From: Candidatus Methylomicrobium oryzae
Lineage (GTDB): Bacteria > Pseudomonadota > Gammaproteobacteria > Methylococcales > Methylomonadaceae
Length of the DNA stretch: 64,000 nucleotides
Assembly: GCF_016745425.1 (NCBI RefSeq)
Contig: NZ_JAERVK010000001.1
Location: 186,001-250,000, forward strand
Direction: 5' to 3'
The notes beneath the pieces are model-generated. The model searched no databases. It saw only the letters and a list, made by a program, of their open reading frames with translations, and had not been told where the DNA came from. Below, piece by piece: positions 1-9,548 of the stretch (position 1 is the stretch's first letter; every line of letters starts with the position of its first letter). The position numbers and the translations under genes are program-made.

Positions 1-1
1 G

Positions 2-1234
2 CGTGGCGAAATCCAATTGTTCAAGCGCATCGGCGCGGTGCAGCTTTGGCGCAAGATGCTGACCATGCTGTTCGAAACCGGCCATCCCTGGATTACCTTC
101 AAGGACGCCTGCAATCTGCGCTCGCCGCAGCAGCACGCCGGGGTGATCCACAGTTCCAACCTGTGTACCGAGATCACGCTGAACACCGCTGCCGACGAAA
201 CCGCGGTCTGCAATTTGGGCTCGGTGAATCTGTCCGCGCATCTGATCGAACGCGACGGTGCCTGGCAATTGGACGCCGACAAACTGCAGCGCACGATCGC
301 CACCGCGATGCGGATGCTGGACAATGTCGTCGACATCAATTTCTATGCGACCGTCAAAGCACGCAACGCCAACCTGCGCCATCGCCCGGTCGGGTTGGGC
401 ATGATGGGCTTCTCCGACTGCCTGCATAAACTGGGCGTCAGCTACGCCAGCCCGGAAGCGCTGGACTTTGCCGACCGTTCGGCGGAAATGCTCTGCTATT
501 TCGCTTATCGGGCTTCGGCCGATTTAGCCGAGCAACGAGGCCGCTACAGCAGCTTTAACGGCAGTTTATGGCAGCAGGGTTTATTGCCGCCGGACACGTT
601 GGAACGCTTGTCCGAAACGCGCGGCGATTTGGGCGTCCCGGCTGGTGGCCAACTGGATTGGCAGAGCTTGCGCGAACGCATTACCGAGGTCGGCATGCGC
701 AATTCCCATTGCGTGGCGATTGCGCCGACCGCGACGATTGCCAATATCGTCGGCGTATCGGCGTCCATTGAGCCGGTCTATCAGAACCTGTACGTCAAAT
801 CCAACCTGTCCGGCGAGTTCACCGTGGTCAACGCCGCGTTGGTGCGCGAGCTGAAAGCGCTGGATTTGTGGGACGCGGTGATGGTGGCCGATCTGAAATA
901 CTTCGACGGCTCGCTGGCGGCCAGCGAGCGGGTGCCGGAAGCCATCAAGGCACGCTATGCGACCGCCTTCGAAATCGAGCCGGAATGGCTGATCGAAGCC
1001 GCCGCCCGCCGGCAGAAGTGGATAGACCAGTCGCAATCGCTGAACTTGTATGTCGCCGCGCCGACCGGCAGCAAACTGGACCGCTTGTACCGCTTGGCGT
1101 GGCAACGCGGTTTGAAGACCACCTATTATTTACGTACCTTGGGCGCGACGGCGATGGAAAAAACGGGTGATGGTAGCGAGCCGGCCGCCAAAGCTTGCTC
1201 GATCACCGATCCGGATTGCGAGGCCTGCCAATGA
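2..1234 (+). CDS. nrdA: Class I ribonucleoside-diphosphate reductase, large (alpha) subunit, 5'-truncated
   Basis: This is the C-terminal 410 residues of the catalytic subunit that reduces ribonucleotides to deoxyribonucleotides. The frame is open to the window edge, so the true start lies upstream. The active-site block NLCTEITL carries the Asn, Cys and Glu of the radical chemistry, and [11 protein letters not shown] follows with the partner Cys. [10 protein letters not shown] and the [13 protein letters not shown] region are typical of the family. The tail ends in CEACQ, the flexible C-terminal cysteine pair that re-reduces the active site. The stop overlaps the nrdB start (ATGA), so the two are translationally coupled. 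The N-terminal ATP-cone, if present, is outside the window. Confidence 0.95.
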   Translation, partial: RGEIQLFKRIGAVQLWRKMLTMLFETGHPWITFKDACNLRSPQQHAGVIHSSNLCTEITLNTAADETAVCNLGSVNLSAHLIERDGAWQLDADKLQRTIATAMRMLDNVVDINFYATVKARNANLRHRPVGLGMMGFSDCLHKLGVSYASPEALDFADRSAEMLCYFAYRASADLAEQRGRYSSFNGSLWQQGLLPPDTLERLSETRGDLGVPAGGQLDWQSLRERITEVGMRNSHCVAIAPTATIANIVGVSASIEPVYQNLYVKSNLSGEFTVVNAALVRELKALDLWDAVMVADLKYFDGSLAASERVPEAIKARYATAFEIEPEWLIEAAARRQKWIDQSQSLNLYVAAPTGSKLDRLYRLAWQRGLKTTYYLRTLGATAMEKTGDGSEPAAKACSITDPDCEACQ

Positions 1235-2349
1235 AATCGGCTTTACAATTCGATGATTGGGATATTCCGACCGCAGCGGCCTTTGCTGCAACTTCGCCTG
1301 TCGATTTGACCGGGACGATGGCAGCGCAACAACCGGCTCCCGTATTGCCGCCGATCGATGCAGAACAAAAGCGGGTCGTCAACGGCCAGGCCGACATCAA
1401 CCAACTGGCGCCGTTCAAATACCCGTGGGCCTGGTCGTTTTTCCTGAACGCCAACCGCAATCATTGGACGCCGCTGGAAATCTCGATGGCGCAGGACGTG
1501 CACGATTACCCGTACAAGCTGACGCCGGCCGAGCGCCATGTGTTCGAAAACGTGCTGGCCTATCTGACCACCTCCGACATCCTGGCGATGCGCAACATCG
1601 GTTTGGCGGTGATGGAAAAGATGAGCGCCCCGGAATTGCAGATTTACCAGGCGCGGCAGGTGTACGAAGAAGCGCTGCACACCTGGGCCTACCAGCACTG
1701 CATCGAAACCTTGGGGCTCGACCAGCGCGAGATTTACAACCGTTACCGGGTGGTGCCGGAAATCCACGGCAAAATCGCGCTGGCCAACCGCCGCCTGCAC
1801 GGCGTGTTGCAATCCGGCCGGCCGTTGACCGACCGCGACGCGCTGCACGAATTTGCCATGGCGTATCTGTTCTTCGCTGCGGTGTTCGAAGGCTGCTGGT
1901 TTTACAACGGCTTCAGTCCGATGTTTGCGTTGCAGCGGCGCGGCTTGATGAAGGGCGCCGCCGAACAATTGCAGTACATCATGCGCGACGAGGTGCTGCA
2001 CTGCGCATTCGGCATCCGCGTGGTGCGGCAGTTACTGGAGGAGGAAAATCTGCAACTCGATCCGCAAGCGTTGCGCCGGATGTGGGACGAAGCCGAAGCC
2101 GCCGAAGCAGCCTACGCCGGCTATATCCTGCGCGAACCGATACTCGGCTACAACGCCGGCCTGCATATCGAGCAATTCCGCTACGTCGCCAATCGCCGCG
2201 CCCGCCAGTTAGGTATGGCCGAACCGTTTTCCGGCGCCGCCAACGTCTTGCCGTGGCTGGACGAGCAGGCCAATTTGCGCAAAGAGAAGAATTTTTTCGA
2301 AACCCGCGTTACCGAATATCAGACAGGCGGGGCGCTGGTTTGGGAATAG
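1231..2349 (+). CDS. nrdB: Class I ribonucleoside-diphosphate reductase, small (beta) subunit
   Basis: This 372-residue subunit houses the di-iron centre and tyrosyl radical and pairs with NrdA. Iron ligands are visible in EEALH (E147 and H150), in [12 protein letters not shown] and in [12 protein letters not shown] Tyr four residues after the first ligand His (Y154) matches the radical tyrosine position, so this looks like a class Ia-type protein. I chose the ATG overlapping the nrdA stop; an upstream in-frame TTG/ATG would only add residues read in another frame of nrdA. The long N-terminal stretch before the ferritin-like fold (about 45 residues) is weakly conserved in this subgroup. A strong terminator follows. 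Confidence 0.95.
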   Translation: MKSALQFDDWDIPTAAAFAATSPVDLTGTMAAQQPAPVLPPIDAEQKRVVNGQADINQLAPFKYPWAWSFFLNANRNHWTPLEISMAQDVHDYPYKLTPAERHVFENVLAYLTTSDILAMRNIGLAVMEKMSAPELQIYQARQVYEEALHTWAYQHCIETLGLDQREIYNRYRVVPEIHGKIALANRRLHGVLQSGRPLTDRDALHEFAMAYLFFAAVFEGCWFYNGFSPMFALQRRGLMKGAAEQLQYIMRDEVLHCAFGIRVVRQLLEEENLQLDPQALRRMWDEAEAAEAAYAGYILREPILGYNAGLHIEQFRYVANRRARQLGMAEPFSGAANVLPWLDEQANLRKEKNFFETRVTEYQTGGALVWE

Positions 2350-2393
2350 AATAGCTCCCGGTTTAAGCGAAGTGATGGGTTTGCCGGTTGAAT

Positions 2394-2429
2394 AAAAAAA
2401 GCCGCATCCGAAACAGGCGCGGCTTTTTT
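2394..2429. terminator. Bidirectional rho-independent terminator between nrdB and rpiA
   Basis: The palindrome reads A7-GCCGC, a 13-base loop, then GCGGC-T6. It has an A tract before and a T tract after the stem, so it can stop transcription from nrdB on the plus strand and from rpiA on the minus strand. It sits exactly between the two convergent genes. Confidence 0.85.
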
Positions 2430-2458
2430 ACGGCGGGCCGAAAGGCCGGCTTTGCGCC

Positions 2459-3112
2459 TTACCAGCTCTTGATCTCGTCGCCCTGGCTGACCAGAATGAC
2501 GTCGGCCGGACGCATCGCGAACAAGCCGACGCAAACCACGCCGGTAATGTCATTGATGGTTTTTTCCAGCTCGATCGGGTCCAGAATGTCCAGATTGTGC
2601 ACGTCCAGGATGTGGTTGTGGTTGTCGGTCACGAAGTTTTCGCGCCAGACCGGCTGGCCGCCCATTTTGACCATTTCGCGGGCGACATAGCTTCTCGCCA
2701 TCGGAATCACTTCGATCGGCAGCGGGAATTTGCCCAGTACATCGACGCATTTAGAGCCGTCGGCAATGCAGACGAATTTTTTGCTGGCCGCCGCGATGAT
2801 TTTTTCGCGGGTCAGCGCGCCGCCGCCGCCTTTGATCAACTGCTTGCGCGGGTTGATTTCGTCGGCGCCGTCGATGTAAATGTCCAGCGTGCCGACTTCG
2901 TTCAGGTCGAGCACCGGAATGCCGACTTTCTTCAGCCGCTCGGTGGTGCCGACAGAGCTGGAAACCGCACCTTCGATTGTGCTTTTATAGTCGGCCAGCA
3001 TTTCGATGAAATAATTGACCGTCGAACCCGTGCCGACGCCGATCAGCGGAATGTCCTTGACATAATCCAAGGCGGCCGCGGCGACTTTTTGTTTTAATTC
3101 GTCTTGAGTCAT
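2459..3112 (-). CDS. rpiA: Ribose-5-phosphate isomerase A
   Basis: This enzyme interconverts ribose 5-phosphate and ribulose 5-phosphate. In a RuMP organism it also helps regenerate the formaldehyde acceptor. The 217-residue length is normal for RpiA. Visible signatures are [12 protein letters not shown] (phosphate-binding loop), DGADEINP (catalytic Asp), [12 protein letters not shown] and VIPMARSYV. It is convergent with nrdB across a shared terminator. The neighbouring EVE gene lies 111 bases upstream in the same direction, an rpiA-EVE adjacency that is common in gammaproteobacteria. Confidence 0.96.
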   Translation of the reverse strand: MTQDELKQKVAAAALDYVKDIPLIGVGTGSTVNYFIEMLADYKSTIEGAVSSSVGTTERLKKVGIPVLDLNEVGTLDIYIDGADEINPRKQLIKGGGGALTREKIIAAASKKFVCIADGSKCVDVLGKFPLPIEVIPMARSYVAREMVKMGGQPVWRENFVTDNHNHILDVHNLDILDPIELEKTINDITGVVCVGLFAMRPADVILVSQGDEIKSW

Positions 3113-3223
3113 AAGTTTCCTGTTGTGCTTGATGTAAGTGGCTTAAATTGAGTGATCATACCGCATAAACCGGCATTGTTCAGCCGATTTTTTAAAATCG
3201 GCGGCGGGTTTGGGATACACTGT

Positions 3224-3682
3224 TTACAGAAGCGATAGGACGAAATCCCACTGTTCTTTCGCCACCGGCATGATCGACAATCGGTTGCCGCGCCTGACCA
3301 GGGCGAGATCGGCGAGTTCGGAGCGTTCTTTCAGTTCTTTCAGCGTGATCGTGCGCGGCAGATGCCTGACGTATCTGACGTCGACCATGAACCAGCGCGG
3401 ATTGTCCGGCGTGCTTTTAGGATCGAAATGCGGATCGCCGGGATCGAAGGCCTTGAAATCGGGATAACCTTCCCGGGACACTTCCATGATACCCACGATG
3501 CCGGGCTCGGGGCAGTTCGAATGGTAAAAGAAAACCTGATCGCCAAGCTTTATCAGGTCGCGCATCATGTTTCGCGCCTGGTAATTGCGTACGCCGTCCC
3601 AGTGTTCTATTTTGCCGGGCTTTCGGCAGAGATCGTCGATGCTGAAAGTATCGGGTTCGGACTTCATCAGCCAATATTGCAT
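3224..3682 (-). CDS. EVE domain-containing protein
   Basis: The protein is a single EVE domain of 152 residues, a PUA-like fold thought to read modified bases in nucleic acids. The start MQYWLMKSEPDTFSIDDL is the family hallmark, followed by DGVRNYQARN, a GDQVFFYHS strand pair and a W-F-M-V-D-V core. It is about full length for the family. The molecular target is unknown. Together with rpiA it forms a minus-strand pair; in relatives this neighbourhood often also holds zapA and 6S RNA, which I do not see here. Confidence 0.9.
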   Translation of the reverse strand: MQYWLMKSEPDTFSIDDLCRKPGKIEHWDGVRNYQARNMMRDLIKLGDQVFFYHSNCPEPGIVGIMEVSREGYPDFKAFDPGDPHFDPKSTPDNPRWFMVDVRYVRHLPRTITLKELKERSELADLALVRRGNRLSIMPVAKEQWDFVLSLL

Positions 3683-3957
3683 TCTGAAATGCTCCTTATG
3701 ATTCGGAAAAAATTTTCTGCGTTGCCGGTCCCGTTATATCGCCTTTAGCCGGCGGCGTCTACAGCGCGCCGGTTGAACTTGGCTATACTTCAATTTATAC
3801 GTGCGTGGAGAGCCCGTTCGAAGAAAAGGGATTTCGGACCGGCTTGTTGGCTAGGGCTTGTTCATCTGTTGTATAGTAGCGATAGTGACTGAAAGGGCGC
3901 GGCTTTTACCACGGCAAGCGATATAAATTGCGAAATTGAGCGAATAAAGCAACCATC

Positions 3958-4725
3958 ATGGATATTTTAAGCGTCATCGGCCTGCTGATCGGCATCAGTG
4001 CGCTGTTATTCGGTAATTTTTTGGAGGGTGCCAGTCTCAGTTCGCTCGTTAACGGGCCGGCTTTTATTATCGTGTTCGGCGGTACGATCGGTGCGACGTT
4101 ATTGCAGTTTCCCCCCCTCATCTTCATTCGCAGCTTGAAGTTGAGCATGTGGGTGTTTTTTCCGAAGAAAAAGAATCTTTCGGTCGAGATCGACAAGATC
4201 GTCGAGTGGAGCCATTCGGCGCGCAAGCTGGGGTTGCTGGGATTAGAGGAAGAGATAGAGGCCGAGCCCGATCCGTTTATCAAAAAGGGTCTGCAGTTGC
4301 TGGTCGACGGCAACGAACCGGAAAGCATCCGCAATATTTTGGAACTGGATATCGACAGCCGCGAGGATATCGATCTACAGGCGGCGAAAATGCTGGAGGC
4401 AATGGGCGGGTATGCCCCTACCATCGGTATGTTGGCGGCCGTGATGGGGCTGATTCATGTTTTGGAAAATCTGTCCGATCCGAAGATGCTGGGCGCAGGC
4501 ATCGCGACCGCGTTTGTGGCTACGGTGTATGGCGTCGGTTCCGCCAATCTGTTTTTTTTGCCGATGGCAAATAAAATTAAAACGTATGTCTATGCCTCTT
4601 CCCAGGCAAGAGAAATGATTGCGGCCGGGTTGATTGCGATTTCGCAAGGCGAAAATCCGCGCAATATCAAGCTGAAATTAAGCGCTTATCTATTTGAGTT
4701 CGAGAGTGATAGCAGCAGTTTATGA
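3958..4725 (+). CDS. motC: Flagellar motor stator protein MotC (MotA/PomA family)
   Basis: This inner-membrane stator subunit forms the ion channel with MotD and pushes on the rotor. At 255 residues it has the MotA/ExbB layout: two N-terminal membrane segments (about 1-20 and 30-55), a charged cytoplasmic loop, then two more segments (about 145-165 and 180-200). The GGYAPTIGMLAAVMGLIHVL block with the channel-facing Pro/Thr region is diagnostic. The stop overlaps the motD start. Base composition is lower in GC than the neighbours. No other flagellar gene is in the window, so this second-stator type pair (as in Pseudomonas motCD) stands alone here. Confidence 0.9.
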   Translation: MDILSVIGLLIGISALLFGNFLEGASLSSLVNGPAFIIVFGGTIGATLLQFPPLIFIRSLKLSMWVFFPKKKNLSVEIDKIVEWSHSARKLGLLGLEEEIEAEPDPFIKKGLQLLVDGNEPESIRNILELDIDSREDIDLQAAKMLEAMGGYAPTIGMLAAVMGLIHVLENLSDPKMLGAGIATAFVATVYGVGSANLFFLPMANKIKTYVYASSQAREMIAAGLIAISQGENPRNIKLKLSAYLFEFESDSSSL

Positions 4726-5534
4726 GGAAGAGGCGCAGGAATAAGGCGAACGAAGTTATTCATCATGATCGCTGGCTGGTGTCCTATGCCGATTTTGTAA
4801 CGCTTCTGTTCGCATTCTTCGTTGTCATGTATGCGCTTTCGGCAAGCAACGAAAGCCAGTATCAGGCGGTTTCCCAATCCATAAGGACGGCTTTTCTGGA
4901 AAAAAAGCGCCAGGTCGTCATATTGGAAGAGGCGCTAAAAGAAAGAGTCGATCATGTGAGTCCGATCGAACTCGACGAAGAGTGGGTGGCCGATAGCAGG
5001 CAGTTGCAGCAAGCCTCCGATCAATTGACGCAACAGTTGAACGAACAGGTCAAGGATAACTTGGTTGCTGTCAACAAGGGCAACTCTTGGATAGAGTTGC
5101 AGATGAATAGCGAATTGCTGTTTTTGAGCGGCTCGGCAGACTTGTCGGCAAACTCGCTGCCGGTACTCAAAAAAGTTGCGGAAATTCTGAAACCGCTGCC
5201 GAATCAGATTCAGGTCGAAGGGCATACCGATAATCTGCCGATCGGTACGTCCAAGTTTCCTTCAAATTGGGAATTATCGTCGGCCAGAGCCACGACCGTC
5301 GTCAGGGAGCTCATCAAGAACGGCATCAACCCGCCTCGCTTGTCGGCCATAGGTTATAGCGAGTTTCACCCGGTTGCGGATAATAAAATCGAGGAGGGCC
5401 GTTTCAAAAACCGCAGAGTCTCGCTGCTGATTATTTCGCAGGATTATTCGCGCGACCGCTTGCACTTGATCAACGCGAATAAACCGGCTGCCGGTGGCCA
5501 GGACCGGAATTTCTCCGCTCAGGCTGCGCCTTGA
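4722..5534 (+). CDS. motD: Flagellar motor stator protein MotD (MotB family, OmpA-like C-terminus)
   Basis: The protein has 270 residues. It has a short basic N-terminus, one membrane helix (about 18-40) carrying the ion-binding Asp in SYADFV (D24), a periplasmic linker, and an OmpA-like peptidoglycan-binding domain (about 125-240). That domain shows VEGHTDNLPIG, NWELSSARA and FKNRRVSL. It anchors the MotC/MotD stator to the cell wall. The ATGA overlap with motC supports coupled translation at a fixed ratio. Proton rather than sodium coupling cannot be told from sequence alone. Confidence 0.92.
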   Translation: MRKRRRNKANEVIHHDRWLVSYADFVTLLFAFFVVMYALSASNESQYQAVSQSIRTAFLEKKRQVVILEEALKERVDHVSPIELDEEWVADSRQLQQASDQLTQQLNEQVKDNLVAVNKGNSWIELQMNSELLFLSGSADLSANSLPVLKKVAEILKPLPNQIQVEGHTDNLPIGTSKFPSNWELSSARATTVVRELIKNGINPPRLSAIGYSEFHPVADNKIEEGRFKNRRVSLLIISQDYSRDRLHLINANKPAAGGQDRNFSAQAAP

Positions 5535-5654
5535 CGACGATGCCGCGCAGCAAGAGGGACAAGCGGCTTTCGGATTCCCCTTGATTGTTGCCGGACCCGG
5601 GCCCTACAATATCAGGTTTGTTGGGCGCATATCAGTGAACGGGCTAAAGAAATA

Positions 5655-6122
5655 ATGGATTATCCTTCCGAAAAAAACCGCTATCAGGCCAGCCATGCCG
5701 GCCTGATCATCCAGAGCTATCGGGCTCTGCTCGGCAGAGAGCTGATTCCCGCCATCTGTGCCGATCCCAATTTTGCCGAGACTTTGTTTCATGCGCCGAT
5801 TGCGGTGATATCGCACGATACCGCGCCGGATCCGGTCTTCAATTACGCCAATCTGCAGGCCTTGGCGCTTTTCGAGATGAGCTGGGAGGAATTTACCCGT
5901 ATGCCGTCCCGCTTTTCGGCCGCGCAGGCCGAGTGGGCCGAACGCGAAAAATTGCTCGCTTCGGTCAAGTCGCACGGCTTCGTCTATCCCTTGCAGGGCG
6001 TCCGGGCTTCGAAAACCGGCAAGCGTTTCGAAGTCCATGACGGCGCGGTCTGGAACTTGATCGATGCCGGCCGGCAGTACCGCGGGCAGGCTGCCTGTTT
6101 TTTTGCATGGGAATCTCTCTGA
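5655..6122 (+). CDS. MEKHLA domain protein
   Basis: This 155-residue protein matches the stand-alone MEKHLA domain, a PAS-like sensor fold first named in plant HD-ZIP III proteins. The recognisable core is LIIQSYRALLGREL, VISHDTAPDPVFNYAN, ALALFEMSWEEFTRMPSR and the end pattern VWNLIDA-x-x-QYRGQAA. Ligand and role in bacteria are unknown; a small-molecule sensor is the usual guess. It lies between motD and parE with no overlap, so operon membership is uncertain. Confidence 0.85.
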   Translation: MDYPSEKNRYQASHAGLIIQSYRALLGRELIPAICADPNFAETLFHAPIAVISHDTAPDPVFNYANLQALALFEMSWEEFTRMPSRFSAAQAEWAEREKLLASVKSHGFVYPLQGVRASKTGKRFEVHDGAVWNLIDAGRQYRGQAACFFAWESL

Positions 6123-6185
6123 ATTTTCAAGCGGGTGCCCCGTTTCCGGCGAAACGAGCATCCCGGATTTTGAACTGAAATCATC

Positions 6186-8078
6186 ATGAGCAATGAATAT
6201 AATGCCGCGGCCATCGAGGTCTTGAGCGGCCTGGAGCCGGTACGCAAACGTCCCGGCATGTATACCGATACGACGCGGCCGAATCACCTGGTTCAGGAAG
6301 TTGTCGACAACAGTGTGGACGAAGCGCTGGCCGGCCACGCGGATACGATCGAGGTGATCCTGTACAAGGACGGTTCGGTGCGGGTCAGCGACAACGGCCG
6401 CGGCATGCCGGTCGACATCCATCCGGAGCAAGGCATTCCCGGCGTCGAGGTGATCCTGACGCAACTGCACGCCGGCGGCAAGTTTTCGAACAAGAATTAC
6501 CAGTTCTCGGGCGGATTGCACGGCGTCGGCGTTTCGGTCGTGAACGCGTTGTCGGCCAAGCTTGAAGTCGAAGTCAAGCGGAGCGGCAAGCTGTACCGTA
6601 TGGAATTCGCCGATGGCGAGAAACGGAGCGAGTTGGCCGAAACCGGCACGGTGGGCCGGAATAACACCGGTACGACGGTGACTTTCCTGCCCAACGAAAA
6701 ATATTTCGATTCGAGCAAGGTTTCGGTCACCCGGCTGAAGCAGAATCTGCGCGCGAAGGCGGTGCTGTGCCCGGGGCTGACGGTCAGCTTGAAGGTCGAG
6801 CAGCCTGAAGAAGAAATCGTTTGGCGTTACGAGCACGGCCTGAAAGACTACCTGCTCGACCGGATCGGCGATATCGACTTTCTGCCGGAGCAGCCGTTCA
6901 TGGGCGGCATGGCGGCCGACCACGAAGCGGTCGAATGGGGCATCGTCTGGGCATTGGAAAATCCCGAGGAAATACTCGCCGAAAGCTATGTGAACCTGGT
7001 GCCCACCGCCCAGGGCGGCACGCACGTGAACGGACTTCGGGCCGGCCTGACCGAAGCGATGCGCGAGTTCTGCGATATCCGGAACATCCTGCCGCGCGGC
7101 GTGAAGGTCGCGCCGGAGGATGTCTGGGAAAACTGTCATTTCGTGCTCTCGGTCAAGCTGGAGGATCCGCAGTTTTCCGGCCAGACCAAGGAGCGGCTCA
7201 GTTCGCGCGAATGCGTCGCGTTCGTCTCCGGCGTCGCGAAGGACAGCTTCAGCCTGTGGCTGAACCAGCATCCCGCCGAAGGCGAGAAAATCGCCGAAGT
7301 AATCATCGCCAGCGCGCAAAAGCGCCTTCGCGCCAGCAAGAAAATCATCCGGAAAAAAATCACCCAAGGTCCGGCCTTGCCGGGCAAACTGGCCGACTGC
7401 TCCGCGCAGGACATTAGCCGGACCGAACTGTTCCTGGTCGAAGGCGATTCGGCCGGCGGTTCGGCCAAGCAGGCGCGGGACCGCGACTTTCAGGCGATCA
7501 TGCCGTTGCGCGGCAAGATCCTGAACACCTGGGAAGTCGATTCGAACCTGGTGATGGCTTCGCAGGAAGTGCACGACATCGCGGTCGCCCTCGGCATCGA
7601 GCCGGGCTCGAACGATTTGGCCAACCTGCGCTACGGCAAGGTCTGCATTCTGGCCGATGCCGACTCCGACGGCAACCATATCGCGACTTTGATCAGCGCG
7701 CTGTTTTTCCAGCACTTCAATGCGCTGGTCCGGGCCGGGCATGTGTTCGTCGCAATGCCGCCTTTGTACCGGATCGATGTCGGCAAGCGGGTATTCTACG
7801 CGCTCGACGAATCCGAGCGTCAGGGGGTGATGGACCGGATCAAGGCCGAAAAGCTGAAAGGCCAGATCAACGTGCAGCGGTTCAAAGGCCTCGGCGAAAT
7901 GAATCCGTCGCAGCTTCGCGAAACCACGATGAATCCGGATACGCGCCGGCTCGTGCAATTGACCGTCGCCGACGGCGACGATACCGGCGGCCAGTTCGAT
8001 CTGCTGTTGGCCAAGAAACGCGCGCCGGAGCGGAAAATCTGGCTCGAAACCAAGGGCAATCTGGCGGATATCAAGTAA
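6186..8078 (+). CDS. parE: DNA topoisomerase IV subunit B
   Basis: This is the ATPase subunit of topoisomerase IV, which decatenates daughter chromosomes. The 630-residue length equals that of E. coli ParE. The GHKL ATPase shows VDNSVDEALAGH, DNGRGMP and SGGLHGVGVSVVNALS (about 40-120). The transducer region follows. The TOPRIM domain has EGDSAGGSAKQARDR and DADSDGNHI (about 415-510) with the catalytic Glu and metal-binding Asp pair. The C-terminus has the short ParE form with FKGLGEMNP. Its partner parC is not in the window. Confidence 0.97.
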   Translation: MSNEYNAAAIEVLSGLEPVRKRPGMYTDTTRPNHLVQEVVDNSVDEALAGHADTIEVILYKDGSVRVSDNGRGMPVDIHPEQGIPGVEVILTQLHAGGKFSNKNYQFSGGLHGVGVSVVNALSAKLEVEVKRSGKLYRMEFADGEKRSELAETGTVGRNNTGTTVTFLPNEKYFDSSKVSVTRLKQNLRAKAVLCPGLTVSLKVEQPEEEIVWRYEHGLKDYLLDRIGDIDFLPEQPFMGGMAADHEAVEWGIVWALENPEEILAESYVNLVPTAQGGTHVNGLRAGLTEAMREFCDIRNILPRGVKVAPEDVWENCHFVLSVKLEDPQFSGQTKERLSSRECVAFVSGVAKDSFSLWLNQHPAEGEKIAEVIIASAQKRLRASKKIIRKKITQGPALPGKLADCSAQDISRTELFLVEGDSAGGSAKQARDRDFQAIMPLRGKILNTWEVDSNLVMASQEVHDIAVALGIEPGSNDLANLRYGKVCILADADSDGNHIATLISALFFQHFNALVRAGHVFVAMPPLYRIDVGKRVFYALDESERQGVMDRIKAEKLKGQINVQRFKGLGEMNPSQLRETTMNPDTRRLVQLTVADGDDTGGQFDLLLAKKRAPERKIWLETKGNLADIK

Positions 8079-8112
8079 AAGGCCGATATTCGCTTGGGGC
8101 CGGGGAATCCTT

Positions 8113-8895
8113 TTATTGCCCGGGTTGTTCTTTTCGCCGCAGGGGATTCTGCCGGTAATAGAGGCTCAACTGCGCGTAAACGGCCGCAAACTCCGCCTGC
8201 AGGATTTCCGGCGCGCAGAAAAAATACTCGCTGACCACGGCGAAGAACTCGGCCGGACTGTCGGCCGCGTAAGGGTCGATCAAGGTGCGGTGTCCGTGAT
8301 CGACCCGCCGGACGAACTGTGCGTAGGCTGCGCTGAACGCGGCGGACCATGATGCGACCGGCATCCGGTAGTGCAGGGGCGGGTAGCCGTCGGCCGGCCC
8401 GTTCAGCATGTCGAGTTTATGGGCAATCTCATGGATTACGACATTGCGCCCGGCTTCAGGCTCCTCGAGTTCCCGCTCGATCTCGTCCCAGGAAAGGATC
8501 AACGGCCCGTGCGACCAGGCTTCCCCGCATAGATGCAGTTCCTGAGGATGGACGACGCCCGCTTCGTCCGTTTCCTCATGCCTGACCCGGAAATCGGCCG
8601 GATAAACGATCACTTCCCGCCAGCCCGCCAAACAGCCGAATCCGAGTTCCAACACCGGCAGGCAGGCGAGCGCCGCAATCCGGAGGCGCATCGCATCGGT
8701 AAGCGTCAGTCTTTGAGCCCCGCTGAACTCTTTTTCGTAAAGGAACAAGGTCGCCAACTCGCGCAGGCGCGCTTTATCGACCGCGCTCAGTTCGCGCAGC
8801 GGAGCGTAATTGCGGATGGTTTCCCGCCAGAGAGCGTGCGGGATCGAATGGCGGCGCAGAATACGGTAGAGGCGTGCGCGTTTTAACCAATTCAT
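8113..8895 (-). CDS. mtfA: Zinc-dependent peptidase, MtfA/M90 family
   Basis: The protein has 260 residues, close to E. coli MtfA (265). The zinc motif HEIAHKLDM is clear (H155, E156, H159), and a downstream acidic stretch EFFAVVSEYFF offers the third ligand. In E. coli, MtfA binds the Mlc repressor and so influences glucose PTS expression; whether that holds here is unknown, since neither a PTS nor mlc is in view. It is convergent with parE, 34 bases apart. Confidence 0.88.
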   Translation of the reverse strand: MNWLKRARLYRILRRHSIPHALWRETIRNYAPLRELSAVDKARLRELATLFLYEKEFSGAQRLTLTDAMRLRIAALACLPVLELGFGCLAGWREVIVYPADFRVRHEETDEAGVVHPQELHLCGEAWSHGPLILSWDEIERELEEPEAGRNVVIHEIAHKLDMLNGPADGYPPLHYRMPVASWSAAFSAAYAQFVRRVDHGHRTLIDPYAADSPAEFFAVVSEYFFCAPEILQAEFAAVYAQLSLYYRQNPLRRKEQPGQ

Positions 8896-9006
8896 CGAGT
8901 GGCTTCGGAAAATAAATAACTTGGGTTCAGGGCAATGTGTTTAAGGCAAGCCGGGATCAGGTTGCCTAATGGAGTTGCACAGCTCGCTTCGTCTCTTTTT
9001 TTAGTC

Positions 9007-9064
9007 GTAGGGTACGCTGTGCGTACCATTGGAGGGATGAAAGGTACGCACAGCGTACCCTATA
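9007..9064. repeat. GTAG-headed REP-like palindrome, copy A
   Basis: An 18-base arm GGGTACGCTGTGCGTACC is repeated as a perfect inverted copy after a 15-base loop, with GTAG at the left outer end and CTA at the right. A second near-identical element lies at 47533-47587. GTAG-headed extragenic palindromes are the class mobilised by REP-associated tyrosine transposases (RAYTs). It sits in the gap between the mtfA-like gene and the VanZ-like gene. Confidence 0.85.
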
Positions 9065-9135
9065 GCGGTCTGGGGGGTAACCCAAGCCGGCAAAATGTAT
9101 CACGAGACTTACTATCTTAACGCGGATAAGGGTAT

Positions 9136-9546
9136 TTATGGATGGAGCAGGAGTTTTTTTCCGATCTGGCGAGCGATCAGAATCCCGATCAAAATCCCCA
9201 GGCCGTCGAAGATCAAATCGCCCACATCGGCCGACCGTCCGGGAAGGGTCAATTGCCTTCCCTCATCCCACACGCCCACGCCCGCACAGAACAAAACGAC
9301 CGGAAAACGGATACGCAGATTCAGTCCGAAATCCAGCAGGCCGGCCAATACCGCAAACCAGGACAGATGCACCAGCTTATCCCACGGCGCTTTGAACAGG
9401 CCTATCGCTTCCGGTCGATTGCCGCCCCAAATGAATAACAGCAGCAATATCGAAGCGAGCAGCAGCGACAGCCGTCTTAACAGCAGCAAGACCGTCACCG
9501 AGTGTTTTTGATAGTACGAGGCAAGAAGCGTCAGAACAGGCATCAT
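9136..9546 (-). CDS. VanZ-like family membrane protein
   Basis: This 136-residue protein has about four membrane segments. Segment 2 is followed by the KLVHLSWFAVLAGLLDF stretch (family pattern K-x-x-H with a conserved aromatic core). DEGRQLTLPGRSADVGDLIFDGLG matches the E-x-x-Q...PGR-x-x-D...D-x-x-x-N/D-x-x-G pattern of VanZ-like proteins. The function is not known outside the vancomycin cluster. It starts 2 bases after the galE stop on the same strand, so the two very likely share a transcript, hinting at a role near envelope polysaccharides. Confidence 0.82.
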   Translation of the reverse strand: MMPVLTLLASYYQKHSVTVLLLLRRLSLLLASILLLLFIWGGNRPEAIGLFKAPWDKLVHLSWFAVLAGLLDFGLNLRIRFPVVLFCAGVGVWDEGRQLTLPGRSADVGDLIFDGLGILIGILIARQIGKKLLLHP

Positions 9547-9548
9547 AA

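Noticed and set aside
3683-3957. Possible 6S RNA near the EVE-rpiA pair
   Set aside because: This neighbourhood often holds ssrS, but I could not find the long rod with central bubble or its conserved closing sequences.
5604-7958. Very long minus-strand open frame (about 784 codons) opposite the MEKHLA gene and parE
   Set aside because: It is the antisense of highly GC-biased coding sequence; it has no recognisable domain, and the plus strand encodes a full-length ParE.
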